Shown here in pieces: positions 1 to 7,731 of a DNA stretch of 9,007 bases. The translations under genes were made by a program, and so were the position numbers. The notes below the pieces were generated by a model that ran no database searches, was not told the DNA's origin, and was given only the letters and a program-made list of their open reading frames with translations. Position 1 is the first letter of the stretch, and the number at the start of each line of letters is the position of its first letter. The stretch comes from Rhodobacterales bacterium (GTDB lineage: Bacteria > Pseudomonadota > Alphaproteobacteria > Rhodobacterales > Rhodobacteraceae): NCBI GenBank assembly GCA_009992615.1, contig JAACVA010000234.1, positions 1,533 to 10,539 on the forward strand, written 5' to 3'.

Positions 1-1
1 T

Positions 2-574
2 CTGCAACACATGCCCGACGCGATGATCCTGCGTCCGTCGATCATTTTCGGACAGGAAGACCAGTTCTTCAACAGGTTTGCTGGCCTGACGCGGTTCGGC
101 CCGATTTTGCCTGTGGTTGGTGCGGATACCCGGTTTCAGCCGGTCTATGTCGATGACGTGGCTCAGGCGGCAGTCATGGGCGCGCTGGGGCTTGCGCCGG
201 GTGGTCTGTATGAGTTGGGTGGGCCCGAGGTGCGGACCTTCCGGGAATTGATGGAGGAGATGCTGACCACGATTCAGCGGCGTCGGCTGGTGGTGAACAT
301 TCCGTTCCCGATAGCGCGGCTGATGGGGGCGTCGTTCGATCTGTTGGGCAAGTTGTCGGGCGGGCTGATCGCCGGCCCGGTGACGGCGGATCAGGTGCGC
401 AACCTGCGGCGCGACAATGTGGTGGGCGATACCGCGCGCGGCTTTGCCGATCTGGGCATCTCGCCGACGGCGATCGAGGCGGTTCTGCCGGAATATCTGT
501 GGCGGTTTCGCCCGTCAGGCCAGTATGCGGCGATCAAGGAGTCGGCAAAGAATTTGCGTGCCCGGCAGAAATAA
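2..574 (+). CDS. NAD(P)-binding NDUFA9-like atypical SDR / epimerase family protein (5' partial)
   Basis: The reading frame is open from the window edge, so the N-terminus, with its Rossmann GxxGxxG nucleotide site, lies upstream. What remains fits the C-terminal half of an extended, atypical short-chain dehydrogenase of the NDUFA9/complex I accessory type: a segment reading ILRPSIIFGQEDQFFNRF, then FQPVYVDDVAQA and YELGGPEVRTFRELMEEM. In this family 'RPSxxFG' and 'PVYVDDVA' line the substrate and cofactor cleft, and the 'YELGGPE' turn follows. The rest is a helical C-terminal tail. In mitochondria NDUFA9 is a structural complex I subunit that binds NADPH; the bacterial homologues are annotated by similarity and their substrate is not known. 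An epimerase or nucleoside-sugar dehydratase role cannot be excluded from this fragment. The stop codon TAA (572-574) directly abuts the stop codon of the convergent uppP gene. The first ATG visible here (position 11) is internal, because the conserved frame already runs before it. Confidence 0.85.
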   Translation: MQHMPDAMILRPSIIFGQEDQFFNRFAGLTRFGPILPVVGADTRFQPVYVDDVAQAAVMGALGLAPGGLYELGGPEVRTFRELMEEMLTTIQRRRLVVNIPFPIARLMGASFDLLGKLSGGLIAGPVTADQVRNLRRDNVVGDTARGFADLGISPTAIEAVLPEYLWRFRPSGQYAAIKESAKNLRARQK

Positions 575-1378
575 TCAGCGGTAGGCGATAAACAGCAGGA
601 TCACGCCCAGTATTACCCGATATATTACATAGGGCGTGAAGCTGACCGATTTCAAAAGCCGCATCATCAGGGTAAGCGCCAGAAGCGCCGAAACAAAAGC
701 GAAGACCGCGCCAAGTGCGGCGTCCTTGAGGATGGCGAAATTGGCATCGGCCACGACCTCTGCCCCAAGAAGCAACCCTGAGGCGAGAATTGTCGGGATA
801 GACATCAGCATCGACAACCGCGCGGCATCTTCGCGCCGATACCCTAAGAGCCGTGCCGCAGAAACAGTGATGCCAGACCGTGACGTTCCGGGGATCAGCG
901 CGACCGCCTGCCACAGGCCCATGGTTATTGCATCGCGCAGGCGCCAGCCGTCAGCGGTTTTGACGGTTTCGCCTTTCTGATCGGTCCAGTACAGGAACAG
1001 CCCAAAGAGCAGCATCGTCCAGCCGACCACGGCAGTACTGCGCATCATGTCGTCAAGGCCGGTCAATTTCACGATCAGTCCCAGCACGATTACCGGCACA
1101 GTCGCAACGATCAGACACAGCGCCAGCCATGCGCCCTGGCTGTCGATCTGGCCGCGTATCAGATGGGGCAGCCCGCCCAGTGCCAGGCGCACATCGCGCC
1201 AGAAATACAGTATCACCGCCGCAAGGGTGCCGATGTGCACCGCCACGTCGATGGTTTGGCCCTGATCTGCCATCCCGGTGAGTGCCGGCAAAAGGATCAG
1301 GTGGCCCGAGGACGAGATCGGCAAAAACTCCGTCACACCTTGAAGGATGGCGACGAGCAGCAGGTGAAAAAGAGTCAT
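575..1378 (-). CDS. uppP: Undecaprenyl-diphosphate phosphatase UppP (BacA)
   Basis: Integral membrane enzyme that dephosphorylates undecaprenyl diphosphate to undecaprenyl phosphate. It recycles the lipid carrier for peptidoglycan and other surface polymers and, in the family, gives bacitracin resistance when overproduced. The 267-residue product has the usual length and is almost entirely hydrophobic, with several membrane segments. Both signatures are present. The N-terminal (E/Q)xxxE motif is Q13-GVT-E17, followed by FLPISSSGH with the conserved His26. The second motif PGTSRSG is at residues 163-169, with the key Arg167. The ATG at 1376-1378 is supported by a GAGG Shine-Dalgarno element 8 bases upstream and by the start 'MTLFHLLLVAILQGVTEFLP', where the family normally begins. 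The gene is divergent from gltD and convergent with the NDUFA9-like gene, so it is probably transcribed alone. I see no terminator hairpin just after its stop. Confidence 0.97.
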   Translation of the reverse strand: MTLFHLLLVAILQGVTEFLPISSSGHLILLPALTGMADQGQTIDVAVHIGTLAAVILYFWRDVRLALGGLPHLIRGQIDSQGAWLALCLIVATVPVIVLGLIVKLTGLDDMMRSTAVVGWTMLLFGLFLYWTDQKGETVKTADGWRLRDAITMGLWQAVALIPGTSRSGITVSAARLLGYRREDAARLSMLMSIPTILASGLLLGAEVVADANFAILKDAALGAVFAFVSALLALTLMMRLLKSVSFTPYVIYRVILGVILLFIAYR

Positions 1379-1386
1379 GCCTTTGG

Positions 1387-1390
1387 CCTC
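1387..1390 (-). promoter_or_regulatory. Ribosome binding site of uppP
   Basis: On the minus strand GAGG (CCTC on plus) lies 8 bases before the uppP ATG, which is a normal spacing. It supports the assigned start. Confidence 0.55.
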
Positions 1391-1403
1391 ACATTTTTTT
1401 GGC

Positions 1404-1409
1404 GTTATA
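1404..1409 (-). promoter_or_regulatory. Candidate -10 element for uppP
   Basis: On the minus strand this reads TATAAC, matching five of six positions of the sigma-70 -10 consensus. It would place the transcript start about 18 bases before the uppP ATG, leaving room for the GAGG ribosome site. The hexamer at -35 spacing (TTCCAT, 17-base gap) is a poor match. In DNA this AT-rich, TATA-like words occur by chance, so this is only a candidate. Confidence 0.3.
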
Positions 1410-1582
1410 AGTTATTGATTTTGAAAATGGAATTAAAAAATAGGTTATTAATACTGACATAAATATCTGGATCAGACCTGGAAGGTGTCGTGGTTCCGGT
1501 AAAATTTCTTGCTTTAGGTCAGCATGTATGACTTTTCTTTCGCGCAGGATTGTTTTACAAAGTGGTCCTGCAATGATGGGCT

Positions 1583-1587
1583 GGGGA
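1583..1587 (+). promoter_or_regulatory. Ribosome binding site of gltD
   Basis: GGGGA lies 6 bases before the ATG at 1594. It helps decide the gltD start in favour of 1594 over the upstream in-frame ATGs at 1528, 1573 and 1576. Confidence 0.5.
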
Positions 1588-1593
1588 TTTCGG

Positions 1594-3027
1594 ATGGCCA
1601 AGAACGTAATGCTGAAATTCGTTGATGTCGCACGGGATATGCCGGAAAAACGCACCCCCGATCTGCGCCGCCATGATTTTCACGAAATCTATGGCGAGTT
1701 CGCCGATACCAAGGCTGCCGAACAGGCCGGCCGGTGCAGCCAGTGCGGCGTACCTTATTGTCAAACACATTGCCCGCTGCACAACAACATTCCGGACTGG
1801 CTGCGCCTGACCGCCGAAGGCCGGTTGCAAGAGGCCTATGAGCTGAGCCAGGCCACCAATACCTTTCCCGAAATCTGCGGCCGCATCTGCCCGCAGGATC
1901 GGCTGTGCGAAGGCAATTGTGTGATCGAACAGGCGGGCCATGGCACGGTCACCATCGGGTCGGTGGAGAAATACCTGACTGATCTGGCCTGGGAAAACGG
2001 CTGGGTCAAACCGATCAGCAACGCGGGCGAACGGGCCGAGTCAGTGGCGATCATCGGCGCCGGTCCGGGCGGCTTGGCCGCTGCCGACATTCTGCGTCGG
2101 GCGGGGGTACAGGTGACCGTGTATGATCGCCATGATCGCGCGGGCGGGCTGATGACCTACGGCATCCCGGGGTTCAAGCTGGAAAAAGATGTGGTGATGC
2201 AGCGGGTGGCGCAGCTGGAACAGGGCGGTGTGCAGTTCGTGCTGAATTGCGACGTGGGCGTGGACATTTCCTTTGACGCGATTCGCGGCAAACATGACGC
2301 GGTGCTGATTGCGACGGGCGTCTACAAAAGCCGCGATTTGGTCGGCCCGGGGTCTGGCGCGGCAGGCATCGTGCGGGCGATAGATTTTCTGACCGCATCG
2401 AACCGCAAAAGCTTTGGTGACGACGTGCCCGAGTTTGAAAGCGGCGCGCTGGACGCCGCGGGTAAAAAGGTGGTGGTCATCGGTGGCGGTGACACGGCGA
2501 TGGATTGTGTGCGCACGGCGGTTCGCCAAGGTGCGCAATCGGTCAAATGCCTGTACCGTCGGGACAGGGCAAACATGCCGGGGTCACAGCGCGAGGTGGC
2601 CAATGCCGAAGAAGAGGGCGTTGAATTCGTCTGGCTGAGTGCGCCAAAGGGGTTTACCGGCGATGCCGTGGCGGGTGTGATGGTGCAAAGGATGCGCCTC
2701 GGCGAACCCGACGCGACAGGTCGGCAGATGCCGGAACTGATCGACGGGTCAGACTATATCGAAGAGGCCGATCTGGTGATCAAGGCGCTTGGATTCGAGC
2801 CTGAGGATCTGCCCCGGCTTTGGAATGTCGAAGGGCTTGAGGTGAGCCGTTGGGGCACGGTGATCGCAGATTTCAAGACCCATGAAACCAGCATTGAGGG
2901 TGTTTATGCCTGCGGTGACATCCAGCGCGGCGCATCCCTTGTGGTCTGGGCGATCCGCGACGGACGTGAGGCGGCCGAGGCGATGCTGGCCTATGTCAGC
3001 GGCGCGGCCAGCATCGCCGCGGAATAG
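1594..3027 (+). CDS. gltD: Glutamate synthase (NADPH) small/beta subunit GltD
   Basis: Electron-input subunit of GOGAT. It oxidises NADPH at FAD and passes electrons through iron-sulfur clusters to the FMN of GltB, which makes glutamate from 2-oxoglutarate and glutamine-derived ammonia in the cytoplasm. Counting from the ATG at 1594 the protein has 477 residues. The N-terminal domain holds eight cysteines, C48, C51, C56, C60 and C95, C99, C105, C109, in the pattern that binds two 4Fe-4S clusters. The FAD-binding Rossmann motif GAGPGG is at 155-160 and the NADPH-binding motif GGGDTA at 297-302. A second FAD-contacting segment, YACGDIQRG, starts near residue 438. Start 1594 (MAKNVMLKFVDVARDMPEKR) matches the usual start of the family and has a GGGGA ribosome site; the longer frame from 1528 adds an atypical 22-residue tail. 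gltB follows after 51 bases, so the two are almost certainly one operon. Related FAD/FeS proteins (PreT, SudA, glutamate synthase-like) share this fold, but the adjacent gltB settles the identity. Confidence 0.96.
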   Translation: MAKNVMLKFVDVARDMPEKRTPDLRRHDFHEIYGEFADTKAAEQAGRCSQCGVPYCQTHCPLHNNIPDWLRLTAEGRLQEAYELSQATNTFPEICGRICPQDRLCEGNCVIEQAGHGTVTIGSVEKYLTDLAWENGWVKPISNAGERAESVAIIGAGPGGLAAADILRRAGVQVTVYDRHDRAGGLMTYGIPGFKLEKDVVMQRVAQLEQGGVQFVLNCDVGVDISFDAIRGKHDAVLIATGVYKSRDLVGPGSGAAGIVRAIDFLTASNRKSFGDDVPEFESGALDAAGKKVVVIGGGDTAMDCVRTAVRQGAQSVKCLYRRDRANMPGSQREVANAEEEGVEFVWLSAPKGFTGDAVAGVMVQRMRLGEPDATGRQMPELIDGSDYIEEADLVIKALGFEPEDLPRLWNVEGLEVSRWGTVIADFKTHETSIEGVYACGDIQRGASLVVWAIRDGREAAEAMLAYVSGAASIAAE

Positions 3028-3064
3028 ATCCTGCGCCCAACCGTCAACAATTGATGAACACCTA

Positions 3065-3070
3065 AAAGGA
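3065..3070 (+). promoter_or_regulatory. Ribosome binding site of gltB
   Basis: AAAGGA lies 8 bases before the gltB ATG at 3079, within the 51-base gltD-gltB spacer. The spacer shows no terminator, which fits a gltD-gltB operon. Confidence 0.6.
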
Positions 3071-3078
3071 TCGACGAC

Positions 3079-6000
3079 ATGACGACATATGATGCCGAAT
3101 GGGTCGCCGCCGAGGAAGCCAAGCGCGCCTGGATGGCCGAACATTCGCTGTACCGCGACGCCGATGAACACGCGTCCTGCGGCGTTGGCCTTGTTGTGGC
3201 CATTGACGGACAGCCCTCGCGCAAGGTGGTGCAGAATGGCATCGACGCGCTGAAGGCCGTCTGGCACCGCGGTGCAGTGGATGCCGATGGGCGCACCGGC
3301 GATGGCGCGGGTATCCATGTGCAGATCCCGGTGGCGTTCTTTTACGATCAGATCAGGCGCACGGGCCACACGCCCAAGAAAGATGAAATGATGGCCGTGG
3401 GGCAGGTATTTCTGCCGCGCACCAATTTTGGTGCTCAGGAAACCTGTCGCACGATCGTCGAAACCGAAGTGCTGCGCAAAGGCTACTATATCTATGGCTG
3501 GCGCCATGTGCCGGTGAACATCGCGGTTCTGGGCGAAAAGGCCAACGCAACGCGCCCCGAGATCGAACAGATCCTGATCTCGAACTCAAAAGGCGTGGAT
3601 GAGGAAACGTTTGAGCGTGAACTTTACGTCATCCGCCGCCGGATTGAAAAGGCGGCGGCCGCGGCGGGTGTGCGCGAATTGTATCTTGCCTCGCTGTCTT
3701 GCCGGTCGATCATCTACAAGGGGATGATGCTGGCCCAGGACGTGGCCGAGTTTTATCCCGATCTGAAGGATGAACGGTTCGAATCGGCCTTTGCGATCTA
3801 TCACCAGCGGTATTCGACAAACACCTTTCCGCAGTGGTGGTTGGCCCAACCGTTCCGCATGTTGGCCCACAATGGCGAGATCAACACGTTGAAGGGCAAC
3901 CTCAACTGGATGAAATCGCACGAAATCCGCATGGCCAGCAGCACCTTTGGCGACATGGCAGAAGACATCAAGCCGATCGTTTCGCAAGGCTCGTCCGACA
4001 GTGCCGCGCTGGACGCTGTGTTCGAGGTGCTTGTGCGCGCCGGACGGTCCGCCCCGATGGCCAAGACGATGTTGGTGCCCGAATCCTGGTCCAAGCAGGC
4101 CGAGGAATTGCCCGAGGCCTGGCGCGACATGTATTCCTATTGCAACTCGGTGATGGAGCCGTGGGACGGCCCTGCCGCGCTGGCGATGACCGACGGGCGC
4201 TGGGTGTGCGCCGGGCTTGACCGGAACGGTCTGCGCCCGATGCGCTTTGTTGTCACGGGTGACGGGTTGGTGATTGCCGGATCCGAGGCCGGGATGGTGC
4301 CGGTGGACGAGGCATCGGTGCTGGAAAAGGGCGCCCTTGGGCCGGGTCAGATGCTGGCCGTGGATATGAAGAAAGGTCTCTTGTATCACGACACCCAAAT
4401 CAAGGATAAACTGGCGGCGGCCCTGCCGTTTGGCGAATGGGTTGGCCGCATAAACGAGCTTGATGCCGAATTGGCCGGCAAAAGCGAGGCCCCGCTGTTT
4501 TCCGGTGCCGAACTGCGCAAGCGGCAGATCGCGGCGGGCTATACCATCGAGGAACTGGAACAGATCCTCGCGCCGATGGCCGAGGACGGCAAGGAAACGC
4601 TGGCCAGCATGGGGGACGATACGCCATCAGCGGTTCTGTCGACCAAGTATCGTCCGCTGAGCCACTTCTTCCGCCAGAATTTCAGCCAGGTGACCAACCC
4701 GCCGATTGATTCCCTGCGCGAATACCGCGTGATGAGCCTGAAAACCCGGTTCGGCAACCTCAAGAACGTGCTGGATGAAAACAGCAGCCAAACCGAAATT
4801 CTGGTGCTGGACAGCCCGTTTGTGGGCAATGCCCAGTTTGACCGGCTGTTGCAGGCGTTCAACGCGCCATTTGTCGAGATCGATTGTACCTTCCCGGCGG
4901 GTGACACCGGCCACGCCCTGTCCGACGCCCTGCGCCGGATTCGCGCCGAGGCTGAAGATGCCGTGCGCAGCGGGGCGGGCCATATTGTTCTGACCGATCA
5001 GCATCAGAGCCCCGACAAGGTGGCGATGCCGATGATCCTGGCCACCAGCGCGGTTCATTCCTGGTTGACGCGCCAAGGGTTGCGCACCTTCTGTTCGTTG
5101 AACGTGCGCAGCGCCGAATGCATTGACCCGCATTATTTTGCGGTGCTGATCGGCTGTGGCGCCACGGTGGTTAACGCATACCTTGCCGAAGACTCGCTGG
5201 CCGACCGGATCGAGCGGGGCCTGATGGATTGTTCGCTGACGACAGCGGTATCGCGTTACCGGAATGCGATCGACCAGGGCCTGTTGAAGATCATGTCGAA
5301 GATGGGCATATCGGTGGTATCTTCATACCGTGGTGGCCTGAACTTCGAGGCGGTGGGCCTGTCCCGCGCCATGTGCGCCGAATTCTTCCCCGGAATGCAC
5401 AGCCGAATCAGCGGCATCGGCGTTTCGGGTATTCAGATCAAGGCCGAAGAGATCCACGCAAAGGGTTGGCGCGGCGGCCAGGATGTTTTGCCGATCGGTG
5501 GCTTTTACAAAGCGCGCCGGTCGGGTGAAACCCATGCGTGGGAGGCGACCAGCATGCACATGCTGCAAACCGCCTGCGACAGGGCCAGTTTTCAGATGTG
5601 GAAACAGTACAGCGCCAAGATGCGCAGCAACCCGCCGATCCATTTGCGCGATCTGCTGGACATAAAGCCGCTGGGCAAACCCGTTCCCCTGGAAGAAGTG
5701 GAAAGCATAACCGCGATCCGCAAACGGTTTGTTACCCCCGGCATGTCTTTGGGCGCCTTGTCGCCCGAGGCGCACAAGACGCTGAACGTGGCGATGAACC
5801 GCATCGGTGCCAAATCCGACAGCGGTGAAGGCGGCGAAGATCCGGCGCATTTCCTGCCCGAGGCGAATGGCGACAATCCCAGTGCCAAGATCAAGCAGGT
5901 GGCCTCGGGGCGCTTTGGCGTAACGGCTGAATACCTGAACCAGTGTGAAGAGCTGGAAATCAAGGTGGCCCAGGGGGCCAAACCCGGTGAAGGCGGCCAG

Positions 6001-7617
6001 TTGCCGGGTATGAAGGTGACCAAGCTGATCGCCCGGTTGCGGCACAGCACGCCCGGGGTCACGCTGATTTCGCCACCGCCGCACCATGACATTTACAGCA
6101 TCGAAGATCTGGCACAGCTGATCTATGATCTGAAACAGATCAATCCCCGTGCCAAGGTGACGGTGAAACTGGTGGCGTCCAGCGGCGTTGGCACCATTGC
6201 CGCCGGGGTGGCCAAGGCCAAGGCCGATGTGATCCTGATTTCGGGTCACAACGGCGGCACCGGCGCATCTCCGGCGACCAGCATCAAATATGCCGGCCTG
6301 CCTTGGGAAATGGGCCTGACCGAGGCTCATCAGGTGTTGGCGATGAACAACCTGCGCGGTCGCGTCACCCTGCGTACCGATGGCGGGTTGCGCACCGGAC
6401 GCGACATCGTGATGGCGGCGATGATGGGGGCCGAGGAATATGGCATCGGCACAGCCGCGCTGATTGCCATGGGCTGTATCATGGTGCGCCAGTGCCAGTC
6501 CAACACCTGCCCGGTGGGTGTGTGTACCCAGGATGAAAAACTGCGCGAAAAGTTCACGGGTAACGCCGACAAGGTGGTGAATTTGATTACCTTCTATGCC
6601 CAGGAGGTGCGCGAAATCCTCGCCAGCATCGGCGCGCGGTCCCTGGGCGACGTGATCGGGCGGGCCGATCTTTTGAGTCAGGTGTCGCGCGGCAGTGCGC
6701 ACCTTGACGATCTTGATCTGAACCCGCTGCTGATCACTGTGGATGGCGCGCAGACCATCGTCTATGACCGCAACAAGGACCGCAACGCGGTCCCTGACAC
6801 TCTGGATGCCGAGATCGTCAAGGACGCGGCGCGGTTCCTTGACGAGGGCGAAAAGATGCAGCTGTCTTATGCCGTGCAGAACACCCACCGCACTGTCGGC
6901 ACCCGCATCTCCAGCCATATCGTGCGGCGGTTCGGGATGCGCAACAGTCTGCAACCCGATCACCTGACGGTGAAGCTGTCCGGCTCGGCGGGGCAATCTC
7001 TGGGTGCTTTTGCCGCCCCCGGGCTGAAACTTGAGGTTTCGGGCGATGCCAACGACTATGTTGGCAAGGGATTGTCAGGCGGTATCATCGTGGTGCGGCC
7101 GCCGATGGCTTCGCCTTTGGTTGCGGCGGACAATACGATCATCGGCAACACGGTGCTGTACGGCGCCACGGCGGGCTGTCTGTTTGCGGCGGGGCGGGCG
7201 GGCGAACGGTTTGCCGTGCGCAATTCGGGCGCGTCGGTGGTTGTCGAGGGCTGTGGCAGCAACGGGTGCGAATACATGACCGGCGGTGTCGCGGTAATCC
7301 TCGGACGGATCGGCGCCAATTTCGGTGCCGGCATGACCGGCGGCATGGCCTATCTCTATGATCCCGACCGCATGGCGCCGGCGCTGATCAATCGGGAAAC
7401 AGTGGTTACCTGCGCGGTGACGGTGGACCATTGGCACGATCAGTTGAAGGGGTTGATCCAGCGCCATGTCGCAGAAACCGGCAGCCGCCGGGGCACCATG
7501 ATCCTGCAAAATTGGGACGAGGCGCGTCATGATTTCCTTCAGGTCTGTTCGACCGAAATGCTCAAGCATCTACCCTATCCCCTGGGGATTGAGAAACAGG
7601 CCATGCCGGCGGAATAA
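3079..7617 (+). CDS. gltB: Glutamate synthase (NADPH) large/alpha subunit GltB
   Basis: Catalytic subunit of GOGAT: it hydrolyses glutamine, channels the ammonia to an FMN site and reductively aminates 2-oxoglutarate, giving two glutamates. The 1512 residues are the usual bacterial length, with all domains in order. The class II glutamine amidotransferase domain spans about 34-435. Its nucleophile is Cys34 in ASCGVG, so maturation should remove a 33-residue propeptide. The glutamine-site segment HQRYSTNTFPQWW begins at 242 and HNGE is at 264-267. A central domain lies at about 480-770. The FMN/2-oxoglutarate synthase domain is at about 855-1225, with the glycine-rich HNGGTGASP near 1055 and the 3Fe-4S cysteines C1133, C1139 and C1144 in a Cx5Cx4C pattern. 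The C-terminal GXGXG beta-helix is at about 1275-1465. The start has an AAAGGA ribosome site. Sitting directly after gltD, it should form the alpha-beta protomer with it. A strong hairpin terminator follows at 7637-7665. Nothing appears truncated or replaced. Confidence 0.98.
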   Translation: MTTYDAEWVAAEEAKRAWMAEHSLYRDADEHASCGVGLVVAIDGQPSRKVVQNGIDALKAVWHRGAVDADGRTGDGAGIHVQIPVAFFYDQIRRTGHTPKKDEMMAVGQVFLPRTNFGAQETCRTIVETEVLRKGYYIYGWRHVPVNIAVLGEKANATRPEIEQILISNSKGVDEETFERELYVIRRRIEKAAAAAGVRELYLASLSCRSIIYKGMMLAQDVAEFYPDLKDERFESAFAIYHQRYSTNTFPQWWLAQPFRMLAHNGEINTLKGNLNWMKSHEIRMASSTFGDMAEDIKPIVSQGSSDSAALDAVFEVLVRAGRSAPMAKTMLVPESWSKQAEELPEAWRDMYSYCNSVMEPWDGPAALAMTDGRWVCAGLDRNGLRPMRFVVTGDGLVIAGSEAGMVPVDEASVLEKGALGPGQMLAVDMKKGLLYHDTQIKDKLAAALPFGEWVGRINELDAELAGKSEAPLFSGAELRKRQIAAGYTIEELEQILAPMAEDGKETLASMGDDTPSAVLSTKYRPLSHFFRQNFSQVTNPPIDSLREYRVMSLKTRFGNLKNVLDENSSQTEILVLDSPFVGNAQFDRLLQAFNAPFVEIDCTFPAGDTGHALSDALRRIRAEAEDAVRSGAGHIVLTDQHQSPDKVAMPMILATSAVHSWLTRQGLRTFCSLNVRSAECIDPHYFAVLIGCGATVVNAYLAEDSLADRIERGLMDCSLTTAVSRYRNAIDQGLLKIMSKMGISVVSSYRGGLNFEAVGLSRAMCAEFFPGMHSRISGIGVSGIQIKAEEIHAKGWRGGQDVLPIGGFYKARRSGETHAWEATSMHMLQTACDRASFQMWKQYSAKMRSNPPIHLRDLLDIKPLGKPVPLEEVESITAIRKRFVTPGMSLGALSPEAHKTLNVAMNRIGAKSDSGEGGEDPAHFLPEANGDNPSAKIKQVASGRFGVTAEYLNQCEELEIKVAQGAKPGEGGQLPGMKVTKLIARLRHSTPGVTLISPPPHHDIYSIEDLAQLIYDLKQINPRAKVTVKLVASSGVGTIAAGVAKAKADVILISGHNGGTGASPATSIKYAGLPWEMGLTEAHQVLAMNNLRGRVTLRTDGGLRTGRDIVMAAMMGAEEYGIGTAALIAMGCIMVRQCQSNTCPVGVCTQDEKLREKFTGNADKVVNLITFYAQEVREILASIGARSLGDVIGRADLLSQVSRGSAHLDDLDLNPLLITVDGAQTIVYDRNKDRNAVPDTLDAEIVKDAARFLDEGEKMQLSYAVQNTHRTVGTRISSHIVRRFGMRNSLQPDHLTVKLSGSAGQSLGAFAAPGLKLEVSGDANDYVGKGLSGGIIVVRPPMASPLVAADNTIIGNTVLYGATAGCLFAAGRAGERFAVRNSGASVVVEGCGSNGCEYMTGGVAVILGRIGANFGAGMTGGMAYLYDPDRMAPALINRETVVTCAVTVDHWHDQLKGLIQRHVAETGSRRGTMILQNWDEARHDFLQVCSTEMLKHLPYPLGIEKQAMPAE

Positions 7618-7636
7618 AAACCGGTCTCAGGGCAAC

Positions 7637-7665
7637 AACGGCCCCGCCCCCGTGGCGGGGCCGTT
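7637..7665 (+). terminator. Intrinsic terminator of the gltD-gltB operon
   Basis: A perfect 12-base-pair stem pairs 7637-7648 (AACGGCCCCGCC) with 7654-7665 (GGCGGGGCCGTT) around the 5-base loop CCCGT. It starts 19 bases after the gltB stop. The following sequence, TTTGCGTTTT, is a T-rich but interrupted tract. The GC-rich stem and its position make a rho-independent terminator very likely, and it separates gltBD from mtgA. Confidence 0.85.
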
Positions 7666-7695
7666 TGCGTTTTCGGCAAAGGGGCGCGGCGTGGC

Positions 7696-7724
7696 TTGAC
7701 CATGGCGGGGCTGTCATGGCTAAG
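7696..7724 (+). promoter_or_regulatory. Candidate sigma-70 type promoter of mtgA
   Basis: TTGACC (7696-7701) matches five of six -35 positions. After a 17-base spacer comes GCTAAG (7719-7724), a weak -10 (3 of 6). The pair lies between the gltB terminator and mtgA, just where a promoter is needed. A start about 7 bases past the -10 would fall at about 7731-7732, right at the GTG start codon of mtgA, suggesting a leaderless or nearly leaderless transcript. Confidence 0.45.
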
Positions 7725-7731
7725 GTGCGGC

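Larger units (their letters stand above)
1379..1593. other. AT-rich divergent intergenic region between uppP and gltD
   Basis: This 215-base gap separates the divergent uppP and gltD starts and must carry the promoters of both. Its core (1391-1470) has only 18 G/C in 80 bases, in sharp contrast to the GC-rich flanks. On the plus strand the best promoter-like pair I see is TTGAAA (1421-1426) and TATTAA (1446-1451), but the 19-base spacing is long, so the gltBD promoter is not resolved. I see no convincing coding sequence. An in-frame ATG at 1528 would add 22 residues to GltD, but this tail does not look like the family N-terminus. No tRNA, and no strong hairpin. Confidence 0.6.

Noticed and set aside
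1415..1430. FNR-like half site TTGAT in the AT-rich region.
   Set aside because: The partner half that should read ATCAA reads AAAAT, so only one half matches; expected by chance in such AT-rich DNA.
1498..1514. Possible sigma-54 promoter before gltD: GG at 1498-1499 and TTGCTT containing GC at 1511-1512.
   Set aside because: The GG-to-GC gap is 11 bases, whereas sigma-54 promoters need 10, and the -24 half (CGGTAA) is a poor match to TGGCAC.
1519..1533. Small palindrome with GTCA and TGAC arms before gltD.
   Set aside because: Only 4-base arms with a non-symmetric centre; too short to call an operator.
3042..3052. Short hairpin TCAA-CAA-TTGA in the gltD-gltB spacer.
   Set aside because: A 4-base AT-rich stem with no T-tract; too weak for a terminator or attenuator.
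3586..4398. Minus-strand open frame of 270 codons opposite gltB, and a similar one at 2749-3507 over gltD-gltB.
   Set aside because: Same reason: mirror frames of conserved coding sequence, with low-complexity His/Gly/Arg-rich translations.
5323..6996. Long minus-strand open frame (557 codons) opposite gltB.
   Set aside because: It is the antisense shadow of the GC-rich, codon-biased gltB gene. Its composition is rich in His, Gln and Arg with no recognisable domain, and gltB is intact in the other strand.
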